A stretch of DNA of 64,000 nt from AC-32 sp963704005 (GTDB lineage Bacteria > Actinomycetota > Thermoleophilia > Gaiellales > Gaiellaceae): positions 620,001 through 684,000 of the forward strand of contig CAVPGJ010000005.1 of NCBI GenBank assembly GCA_963704005.1, read 5' to 3'. A model generated the notes under the pieces. The model was not told where the DNA came from and did no database searches. It saw only the letters and a list, made by a program, of their open reading frames with translations. The position numbers were made by a program, and so were the translations under genes. This document shows, one piece after another, positions 1-6,694 of the stretch (position 1 is its first letter; each line of letters starts with the position of its first letter).

Positions 1-164
1 CGGCGCGCGGTAGCGTTCTCCGCTCGCCTGCGCCGCACGATGAGTGCGTTCGCGGACTGCGGTGGCATCCGCGGCACGGTAACCGACCTTGGACCGGGCT
101 GCAGGGCGAGCGACCCGTCGAGCTCGAAATCCCAGTCCCACGCCCGCCGACCGCTTCCACCCAA
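1..164. other. Left edge, no assignable gene
   Basis: No reading frame here has recognisable protein features. A minus-strand frame stays open to the window edge but shows no family motif, so I do not call it. The stretch ends where the double-hairpin repeat begins. Confidence 0.4.
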
Positions 165-233
165 GGCATCGCTTGCGATGCCGCTGTCAGGACGTCCGGC
201 TTTGCCGGGCGTCCGTCTGAACTGACCGGTCGA
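165..233 (+). repeat. Tandem double-hairpin repeat, copy A
   Basis: Hairpin 1 is an 8-bp stem, GGCATCGC paired with GCGATGCC (165-182). Hairpin 2 (190-214) has an 11-bp stem around a TTT loop, with one G-T wobble. The conserved tail GTCTGAACTGACCGGTCGA follows (215-233). Three more copies with the same architecture but different stem bases lie at 4975, 46338 and 50888, and a tail-only copy at 2206. It resembles a REP-like dispersed palindromic element; the family name is unknown to me. Confidence 0.8.
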
Positions 234-287
234 CCCGCTCGAACGTTCTCCGGAACGGCGCCGAGCCTGTACGACGGCCGCGCTACG

Positions 288-1523
288 ATGGCGCGCATGA
301 CGGGGCCTCCTGCCGGGGCCACGAAGATCCAGATCCCGCGCTGGATTCAGCTCGTAGGTCTCCCGATCCTGTTGCTCTTCCTGTGGGTGGTCGCTGGCGC
401 GGCGCGTCACGTCGTCTTCCTGTTCCTGGTGGCTGCCCTGATCGCGTTTCTGTTGAACCCGATCGTGCGCGGGCTGACCCGGGTCTGGATCCCTCGCGGG
501 TTCGGCGTGGCGATCGTGTACCTGAGCTTCGTGGCCATCGTCATCGCCGCGGCAATCGCGATCGGCACCGTGGTCGTCAGCCAGACGAAATCGAGCGCGA
601 GCCGCGTGAACGACTACTTTACGGTCGCCCACGGACAGGCCGGCCAGACGCACGCCGACCGCGACGTCAACCGATTCCAGCACTGGCTGAACACCCACCG
701 CCTGGGCTCGATCAAGATCCAGAAGAAGGGCCACGACCTCGTCCGGAAGATCCAAAAGAAGGACGTCTCGAAGTACACGGGCAAGGTGATCTCGTTCGTC
801 GAGGGCGCCGCGATCGGCACGCTCAAGTTCCTCTTCAGCCTCGTGCTCGTGGTCGTGGTCTCGATCTACATCCTGCTGGACATGCCGCGGCTGCGGCGCT
901 TGGTCGACAGGCGGTTCCCCCCGCACGAAAGCTCGCCGTCCCTCCTGCCGCGGATCGAGCAGGCGCTCGCCAGCTACGTCCGCGGGCAGGTGCTGCTTTC
1001 GCTGATCATCGGCACGAGCGCCGGGCTCGGGATGTGGCTGCTCGGAACGTTTGGCTGGGTGCCGGGTGCCGACCGCTATGCCGTCCTCTTCGGCGCCTGG
1101 GTCGCGATCACGGAGCTGATCCCGTACCTCGGGCCGTGGCTCGGCGCGATCCCACCGCTGATCTACGCGCTGGTCGTCCATCCGATCTCGGCGATCTGGG
1201 TGGCGCTGCTCTTCCTCGGCATCCACCAGGTCGAGGGGCACGTCGTCGTGCCGAACGTGATGGGCAGCGCACTCCGGCTGCACCCGCTGCTCGTGATCTT
1301 CGGGCTGCTGGCCGGCGGCGAGATCTACGGCCTCCCGGGAGCGCTCGTCGCGCTGCCGCTGCTCGCGGCGGTACGGGCGATCTGGGAGTTCTTCGGCGAG
1401 CGGGTGGAGCTCGAGCGCTGGCAGGGTGCGGGCCCGGTCCCGGTCGAGGTCGACGTCGAGAGCGCGCGGCCGGTGACGCCGCTGCCGCCTGCTCCCGAGC
1501 CGCCGGCCGCAGCGCGTCGGTGA
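288..1523 (+). CDS. AI-2E family transporter (PerM/TqsA-like permease)
   Basis: A 411-residue polytopic membrane protein. Hydrophobic segments lie near residues 19-60 and 75-98, followed by a soluble loop of about 65 residues and a C-terminal hydrophobic bundle. The family signatures ELIPYLGPWLGAIP (about residue 270) and a QVEGHVVVPNVMG-like stretch (about 315) are present, and the length is typical. The family includes the E. coli autoinducer-2 exporter TqsA and Na+/H+ antiporter-like members, so the substrate cannot be assigned. The ATG at 288 was chosen; an in-frame ATG at 297 is an alternative. The gene overlaps the following ABC ATPase by GTGA, so the two are probably co-translated. Confidence 0.85.
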   Translation: MARMTGPPAGATKIQIPRWIQLVGLPILLLFLWVVAGAARHVVFLFLVAALIAFLLNPIVRGLTRVWIPRGFGVAIVYLSFVAIVIAAAIAIGTVVVSQTKSSASRVNDYFTVAHGQAGQTHADRDVNRFQHWLNTHRLGSIKIQKKGHDLVRKIQKKDVSKYTGKVISFVEGAAIGTLKFLFSLVLVVVVSIYILLDMPRLRRLVDRRFPPHESSPSLLPRIEQALASYVRGQVLLSLIIGTSAGLGMWLLGTFGWVPGADRYAVLFGAWVAITELIPYLGPWLGAIPPLIYALVVHPISAIWVALLFLGIHQVEGHVVVPNVMGSALRLHPLLVIFGLLAGGEIYGLPGALVALPLLAAVRAIWEFFGERVELERWQGAGPVPVEVDVESARPVTPLPPAPEPPAAARR

Positions 1524-2185
1524 GCGGCCAGCCGCTGCTCGCAGCCCGCGGCGCGGGGCGCCGCTTTGGGGAGACCGTCGCGCTCGCGCCGGTCGAGCTC
1601 GAGCTTCTGCCCGGGCAGGGCCTGGCACTCGTCGGGCCGAACGGGGCCGGGAAGTCGACGCTGATCGCGCTCCTGGCCGGCGCGCTGCAGCCGAGCGAGG
1701 GGCGGGTCGAGCGGCGCAAGGGCGTGCGGGTCGGCTGGGCTCCGCAGCGTCCGGCCCAGTACGGCCGGCTCTCCGCGCGCGAGAACCTGGAGCTGTTCGC
1801 GAAGCTCGAGGGCGAGGCCGACCCCGAGGAGGCGGCCCGGCGGCTGCTGGACAGCTTCGACCTGCCCGGGGCGCCGAAGCCGAGCGCGAACCTCTCGGTC
1901 GGCAACCGCCAGCGATTGAACCTGGCGATCGCATTCCTCGGCGCGCCGGAGGTCCTGCTTCTCGACGAGCCGACCGCCGCGCTGGACCCGGAGCAGCGGC
2001 GGCGGCTCTGGGAACGCGTCGACGCGCTGCGCGAGGCAGGCGGAGCCGTGGTCTTCGCATCGCAGCACCTGGGCGAGATCGAGCGCCACGCTGGCCGGGT
2101 CGTGGCGCTGCGCGACGGCCGGCTCGTCTTCGCGGGCACCGTCGACGAGTACGACCGCCCAGAGGCAGACACTCTGTCTGCGTGA
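1520..2185 (+). CDS. ABC transporter ATP-binding protein
   Basis: A 221-residue nucleotide-binding domain starting at a GTG that overlaps the previous stop codon. Walker A is GPNGAGKST, the signature is the variant LSVGNRQRL (usually LSGGQ), Walker B is EVLLLDEPT and the switch histidine is in SQHL. It lies 40 bp upstream of an ABC-2-type permease and should energise it as a two-gene exporter. Short ATPases of this kind are found in drug, lipid and polysaccharide exporters; the sequence gives no substrate. The open frame upstream of 1520 is antisense-like noise inside the AI-2E gene and is not part of the protein. Confidence 0.88.
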   Translation: MSGQPLLAARGAGRRFGETVALAPVELELLPGQGLALVGPNGAGKSTLIALLAGALQPSEGRVERRKGVRVGWAPQRPAQYGRLSARENLELFAKLEGEADPEEAARRLLDSFDLPGAPKPSANLSVGNRQRLNLAIAFLGAPEVLLLDEPTAALDPEQRRRLWERVDALREAGGAVVFASQHLGEIERHAGRVVALRDGRLVFAGTVDEYDRPEADTLSA

Positions 2186-2205
2186 TGACCCTCAAGGCCA
2201 GCGGA

Positions 2206-2222
2206 TCGACCGGTCGTTTCAG
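2206..2222 (-). repeat. Solo tail of the double-hairpin repeat
   Basis: Read on the minus strand this is CTGAAACGACCGGTCGA, a 17-nt exact match to the tail of the copy at 46338. The two hairpins that precede the tail in full copies are absent. It sits 3 bp upstream of the ATG of the ABC permease. Confidence 0.6.
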
Positions 2223-2225
2223 GGC

Positions 2226-3554
2226 ATGACCCGCATCTGGTTGATCGTCCGGAAGGACGTCCTGGTGCTGCGGCGCTCGCCGCTCCTGTTCGGGATCCTG
2301 CTCGCCTACCCGGTCACGATCGCGCTGCTCGTCGGCCTGGTCGCCGGCTACTCCAACTCGAAGCCGCGGGTCGCGCTGGTCGACGAGGACAACCTGCCGG
2401 CGACGGTCGTGATCGGCGGCAAGCGCTTCCATGTCGACCACACGATCAAGGAGGTGAGCCGCAACGTGAAGCTGGTCCGGCTCTCCGCCGACGACGCGCA
2501 GCGGCAGCTGCGGAACGGCCAGGTCGTCGCCGTCGTGACCGTCCCGCCCGGGTTCATCTCGACGCTCAGGGGGATGGTGCGGAGCCCGAAGCTCGAGGTG
2601 CAGCTCTCGCACGGCACGATCTCGTCGCGGGTCGACCAGCAGGTGCAGGCGCTCGTCTACTCGCTCAACCGCCAGCTGCAGCGCGCCTACATCGACACGA
2701 ACCTCGAGTACGTGACGCTGATCCTCAGCGGCGGGAAAGGCACCTTCCTCGGCGAGCCGATCGACGTGATCGGCCTGCAGCGGTCGGAGAAGGTGCTGCA
2801 GGCGATGCCCCAGACGCGGCGCGTCCGCGTGCTCGAGGACTTCATCCACGACGCCCGCCTGGCGCTCGCGAACACCGGCGACGCCCTGCGCGCCACCGCG
2901 CATCCGATCCAGATCGCGCACACCGGGAACCGCGGCCGCACCTCGACGCTCTCGGCGCAGGTACAGGCGAACGCGATCGCGCTGACGATCACCTTCCTCG
3001 CGCTGATGCTCGCGGCCGGCTCGCTCGCCTCCGAGCGCGACGAGAACGTGATCGGGCGGCTGGCCCGCGGCTTGGTCGGCCTCGGCCAGCTCGTCTGGGC
3101 GAAGATCGTCCTCGCGGCAGCGCTCGCGCTCGTCCTGGGCGTGGCGATCGCCGTGGCCTTCGGGTTGATCATCGACATCGGCGGGGTGACCGGTGGCGAG
3201 CCCTGGCAGCGGCTGCCCCTGCTCGTGGTCGGGCTGGTGCTGGCGGGAGGCGCGCTGGGCGCGCTCGGGGCGCTGCTGGGAGCGCTGGCGAAGGAGGCTC
3301 GGTCGGCTTCGCTGGTCGCGCTGCTGGTTGTGCTGCCGATCGTCTTCCTCGGCCTGATCCCCGCAGAGGTGGTGCCTCCGGCCGGCTGGGCGAGCACCGT
3401 CCTCCCGTTCACCCATGCGGTCAGCTTCTTCCGCTCGGCGCTCTTCGATCTCAGTCCGTGGGGCGAGCTCGCCCGGCAGGCACTCTGGCTCCTCGCGCTC
3501 GGTGGGATCTTCGGCGTTCTCGCCCGCCTGGGAGCGCGTAGATTGTTGGCATGA
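2226..3554 (+). CDS. ABC-2 type transporter permease
   Basis: A 442-residue membrane protein with the ABC-2 permease layout. One transmembrane helix lies near residues 18-40, a soluble extracytoplasmic region of about 210 residues follows, and a cluster of about five helices runs from residue 255 to the C-terminus. A SERDENVIGRL-like coupling segment follows the second helix. It pairs with the ATPase just upstream as an exporter, substrate unknown. The stop overlaps the hemB start (ATGA), so hemB is probably translationally coupled; whether the pair exports a heme precursor is speculation from position only. Confidence 0.82.
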   Translation: MTRIWLIVRKDVLVLRRSPLLFGILLAYPVTIALLVGLVAGYSNSKPRVALVDEDNLPATVVIGGKRFHVDHTIKEVSRNVKLVRLSADDAQRQLRNGQVVAVVTVPPGFISTLRGMVRSPKLEVQLSHGTISSRVDQQVQALVYSLNRQLQRAYIDTNLEYVTLILSGGKGTFLGEPIDVIGLQRSEKVLQAMPQTRRVRVLEDFIHDARLALANTGDALRATAHPIQIAHTGNRGRTSTLSAQVQANAIALTITFLALMLAAGSLASERDENVIGRLARGLVGLGQLVWAKIVLAAALALVLGVAIAVAFGLIIDIGGVTGGEPWQRLPLLVVGLVLAGGALGALGALLGALAKEARSASLVALLVVLPIVFLGLIPAEVVPPAGWASTVLPFTHAVSFFRSALFDLSPWGELARQALWLLALGGIFGVLARLGARRLLA

Positions 3555-4510
3555 GCTTCCCGGCCACGAGGCTTCGCCGGTTGCGCCGCAGCGACCGGCT
3601 CCGCGCGCTCGTCCGCGAGACCCGGCTCGACCTCGACGACTTCGTCTTCCCGCTCTTCGTCGGCCCGAGGACGGAGCCGAATACCGACCTGCCGCCTTTC
3701 GGCCGGCTCGCGGTCGACGATCTTCCCACCGAGGCAGCGGAGCTCGAGCGGCTCGGCGTCCGCGCGGTGATGCTCTTCGGCATCCCGGACGAGAAGGACG
3801 CGGAGGGCTCCGGCGCCTGGGACGACGACGGAGTCGTTCAGCGCGCCTTGCGCACGCTGCGCGACGCTTCGAGCAATCTCGTCCTGACCACCGACGTCTG
3901 TCTGTGCGAGTACACCTCGCACGGCCACTGCGGCCCGCTCGCCGGCGAGGACGTGGACAACGACGCCACGCTCGAGCTGCTCGCCCGCACCGCGGTCAGC
4001 CACGCGGAGGCAGGAGCCGAGATCGTCTGCCCGAGCGACATGATGGACGGGCGGGTCGCGGCGATCCGGACGGCGCTCGACGAGGCCGGCTGGGGTCAGA
4101 CCCCGATCGTCTCCTACGCGGCCAAGTACGCCTCGGCCTTCTACGGTCCCTTCCGGGACGCGGTCGACTCCGTGCCCGCCTTCGGCGACCGACGCGGGTA
4201 CCAGCTCGACCCCGCCAACGTGCGCGAGGCGCTGCGCGAGTGCGAGCTCGACGTCCGCGAGGGCGCCGACGCGCTGCTCGTCAAGCCGGCGCTGCCGAAC
4301 CTCGACGTGATCCGCGCCGTGCGCGATCGCTTCGACCTGCCGGTCGGCGCGTACAACGTCTCGGGCGAGTACGCGATGCTGAAGGCGGCCGGCGCGCGCG
4401 GCTGGCTCGACGAGCGGCAGGCGGCGCTCGAGTCGTTGACCGCGATCGTTCGCGCCGGAGCCGACCTGGTCGTCTCCTACTGGACGAAGGAGCTCGCGGG
4501 CTGGTTGTAA
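3551..4510 (+). CDS. hemB: Delta-aminolevulinic acid dehydratase (porphobilinogen synthase)
   Basis: This enzyme condenses two 5-aminolevulinate molecules to porphobilinogen in heme synthesis. The 319-residue protein has the normal length. It shows the metal-binding cysteine cluster DVCLCEYTSHGHC (Cys117, Cys119, Cys127) of zinc-type enzymes. Both active-site lysines are present, Lys192 (AAKYAS) and the Schiff-base Lys245 (LLVKPA). Its start overlaps the ABC permease stop by four bases. Heme produced here would supply the cytochromes encoded at 11.6-13.2 kb. Confidence 0.95.
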   Translation: MSFPATRLRRLRRSDRLRALVRETRLDLDDFVFPLFVGPRTEPNTDLPPFGRLAVDDLPTEAAELERLGVRAVMLFGIPDEKDAEGSGAWDDDGVVQRALRTLRDASSNLVLTTDVCLCEYTSHGHCGPLAGEDVDNDATLELLARTAVSHAEAGAEIVCPSDMMDGRVAAIRTALDEAGWGQTPIVSYAAKYASAFYGPFRDAVDSVPAFGDRRGYQLDPANVREALRECELDVREGADALLVKPALPNLDVIRAVRDRFDLPVGAYNVSGEYAMLKAAGARGWLDERQAALESLTAIVRAGADLVVSYWTKELAGWL

Positions 4511-4974
4511 CCCTGGATCTCTGGGGGACGATCGCGCAGGAGGCGGCCGCCGAGAGCCCGCTCTGGGCGGCCGCCCTGCGCCCGGTCGCCGAGCGCGAGC
4601 CCGAGCCGGTCTTCTCGCCGCTCGGCGAGGAGCGGTACGCGCTCGGGCTGGAGACGATCTACGAGGGCTACCTGCTCCACTACGGCCGCTCGCGCCTGTT
4701 CGCACCGGCCGACGACGACACCGCGCTTCTGCTCGGCGACTACCTGTACGCGCACGGCCTCGTCCGGGTCGCCGAAGCCGGGACCGTCGAGGCCGTCGCC
4801 GACCTGGCGGCGCTGATCTCGCACTGCGCCCAGCTGCGGGCCGACGGCCTGCCGGGCGACGGCGAGGCCTGGGCCGCGACGGCGGCCACCCTCGGCGCAG
4901 GCCCGGCCGCCCGCTCCGCCTGGAACGGTGACGCCGCAGCGGCGCTAAAGACCCATCGCGCGCTGATCAGCTGA
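4501..4974 (+). CDS. Hypothetical helical protein with isoprenoid-synthase-like segment
   Basis: About 157 residues, probably all helical. The frame has no ATG, GTG or TTG near its beginning, but a CTG at 4501 lies 8 nt after AAGGAG (4487-4492), overlapping the end of hemB; CTG at 4513 is an alternative. The segment DDDTALLLGDYLYAHGL resembles the GDYLFARAF segment of the polyprenyl synthase encoded at 14657, and the spacing to the following helix is similar. The Asp-rich catalytic motifs of that family are missing, so it may be a non-catalytic relative. That relationship is my inference from side-by-side reading. Confidence 0.6.
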   Translation: MVVTLDLWGTIAQEAAAESPLWAAALRPVAEREPEPVFSPLGEERYALGLETIYEGYLLHYGRSRLFAPADDDTALLLGDYLYAHGLVRVAEAGTVEAVADLAALISHCAQLRADGLPGDGEAWAATAATLGAGPAARSAWNGDAAAALKTHRALIS

Positions 4975-5034
4975 GGCGTCGCTTGCGATGCCGACTTAGA
5001 GGCCGTGCCGGCTTTGCCGGTGCGGCCGTCTAAC
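4975..5034 (+). repeat. Tandem double-hairpin repeat, copy B
   Basis: It begins at the first base after the TGA of the preceding gene. Hairpin 1 is GGCGTCGC/GCGATGCC (4975-4992, one wobble). Hairpin 2 is a 12-bp stem with a TTT loop (5001-5027, two wobbles). The tail is degenerate (GTCTAAC) and lacks the GACCGGTC part. Confidence 0.75.
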
Positions 5035-5094
5035 GAGCTAGTGGGGTGCAGACCAATGTTGCCCTTCGGTGGCCAGAGCCTCTAGCATCGGCCC

Positions 5095-5238
5095 GTGATC
5101 CCGCTCGCAGCCAAGACGGCAGCCGAGGAGGGCAAGGAGGTCATCACCGCGATGCTCGTCGTCGGGTTGATCTTCGTCGGCGTGATCGCGCTCGGCCAGT
5201 TCACGCACTGGGTGCGTCACCGCCGGCGCCGCGCCTAG
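5095..5238 (+). CDS. Small single-span membrane protein (47 aa)
   Basis: A GTG-initiated frame of 47 residues. An acidic and basic N-terminus with KTAAEEGKE leads into one hydrophobic helix (about residues 16-34), then a strongly basic C-terminus ending in RHRRRRA. The positive tail predicts an N-out, C-in orientation. It stops 3 bp before the convergent neighbour's stop. I do not recognise a family. The clear amphipathic/TM/basic layout and the lack of a competing gene make it a credible small protein. Confidence 0.55.
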   Translation: MIPLAAKTAAEEGKEVITAMLVVGLIFVGVIALGQFTHWVRHRRRRA

Positions 5239-5241
5239 CGC

Positions 5242-6558
5242 TTAGCGCTTCGCGAAGTAGCTGTGCCCGGCGTGCACGCGCACGTGCTTGTGCCGCTTGA
5301 AGTCGAGGACGTCGACGACGCCGCGTTTGACCTTCACGAGCGTCCCGGCGCAGGTGTCCTGGGTCAGCCAGATCGTCCCGCGCACGGTTGCCGAGGCGTT
5401 CTTGCCCTTCGTCCGGAACTTGCCCTTGCCCGAGCCCCAGAGCTTGCGCTTCTTCTTGCCCGCCGAGGCGCTGTCGAACCGCTTCGGGCACGCGAGCTTC
5501 GCCGAAAGCGCGAGCGTCACGAGCGGCTTCTTCGCCCCCTGCTGGAAGAGGAAGCGGCCCTGGTAGAAGTCGGCAGTCTGCGACTTGCTCCCGCCTGCCG
5601 AGGTCGTCAGCCGGACTCGCCCCTTCGTGGTGTCGAGCTCGGAGCCGACCGGGATCTGCGCCGCCTGGCTGAGCGGGACGAACGTCTTCGTGTGGGGCAG
5701 GCGCACGAGCACCTTGCCGCTCACGGGCGCCGCGTTGCCGGTCTTGCCGAGCACCGGCGGCGGCAGCGTGGTCGACCCGATGCTGCCGGACTTGAGGAAG
5801 ACGTTCGAGTCGTAGCGGTTATCCGAGGCGTCGGCGATCGCGAGCTTCGCGTGGTTCGTCACCCCCGGGTGCACGATCGCAAAGCAGGTGAGGATTTTCG
5901 TGAGCCCGTCCATCTCGGTGTCGAACGGGGACGGGTTCGGAGCCTGGAAGTCGTTGTTGCGGTACAGCTCGGGATGCGAGTTCGGCGCCGACCCGACCGG
6001 GTTGCCGTCGTTGATCGTGTTGATGGTGACGGGTTTTGGCGGGGTTCCGACGACGGCGCAGTTGACCCCGTTGATGAAGAAGCCGAAGACGTCGTTGAAC
6101 GACGTGTTCACGAACTCGTTGTACTCGTCCGAGGAAAAGACGTACTGGAACGAGATCGTGGGCGTGGTCGGCACGAAGTCGAACTGGAGCACGGCCGCGT
6201 CGTAGGTGGGGAAGCTGGCGAGCTTGTCGAGGTCGGGGTCCCCGAGCGTGCCGTTGGAAGTGGTGACGCTGGTGCTCATGTTCGGACCGGCGACGCTCGC
6301 GACGTTGCCGGTGCTGAGGATGATCCCGCTGTCGAAGCCGATCGGCTGCGTGCCGCCCGTGAACGTGCCGCCTGCGATGTTGGCGCCGGTGAATGTTGCG
6401 TTCGAGACGGTGAAGCTGGACGAGACGAGCGCCTGAGCGACGTCGTTCGGCGAGAGCGTGTTCAGGTCGGTCGTCCCGATCGCTGCGCTCGCGGACGAGG
6501 TGACGACAGCAGGGATCAGCAGCGCCAACACGCACGCCGCGATGCGGATACCACGCAC
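5242..6558 (-). CDS. Secreted choice-of-anchor-L domain protein with FecR-like C-terminus
   Basis: 438 residues with an N-terminal signal peptide (basic MRGIR, hydrophobic core, cleavage near SASA). Residues 35-265 match the choice-of-anchor-L pattern: GFDSGIILSTGNV, then FDFVPTTPTISFQYVFSSDEYNEFVN, which is split by short glycine/serine loops, and a FFINGVNC segment. The C-terminal 150 residues contain a GKVLVRLPHTKTFVPL start and end with VRVHAGHSYFAKR, like FecR/iron-sensor-type beta domains that wrap a cysteine pair. The family is known from surface-displayed proteins; the function here is not known. The gene is transcribed against its neighbours. Confidence 0.75.
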   Translation of the reverse strand: MRGIRIAACVLALLIPAVVTSSASAAIGTTDLNTLSPNDVAQALVSSSFTVSNATFTGANIAGGTFTGGTQPIGFDSGIILSTGNVASVAGPNMSTSVTTSNGTLGDPDLDKLASFPTYDAAVLQFDFVPTTPTISFQYVFSSDEYNEFVNTSFNDVFGFFINGVNCAVVGTPPKPVTINTINDGNPVGSAPNSHPELYRNNDFQAPNPSPFDTEMDGLTKILTCFAIVHPGVTNHAKLAIADASDNRYDSNVFLKSGSIGSTTLPPPVLGKTGNAAPVSGKVLVRLPHTKTFVPLSQAAQIPVGSELDTTKGRVRLTTSAGGSKSQTADFYQGRFLFQQGAKKPLVTLALSAKLACPKRFDSASAGKKKRKLWGSGKGKFRTKGKNASATVRGTIWLTQDTCAGTLVKVKRGVVDVLDFKRHKHVRVHAGHSYFAKR

Positions 6559-6694
6559 ACACCCTCCCCTCGTCGATGGACGATCGCCAGCCCAAGGATC
6601 CTCGCAGACAGTTCTAGGAGATACAAGAGCCCGTTTGGAGCAACCGGCAGGCCTCTAGCCATGGCTGGATAGGCCGCGCGAGAATGCGCGTGCA

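Noticed and set aside
40..225. A 61-residue plus-strand frame at the left edge
   Set aside because: It runs through the double-hairpin repeat at 165-233 and has no coding-like composition or ribosome site.
1108..2172. Long minus-strand open frames opposite the ABC and AI-2E genes
   Set aside because: They are low-complexity, arginine- and serine-rich frames typical of antisense GC-rich DNA, and carry no domain signatures.
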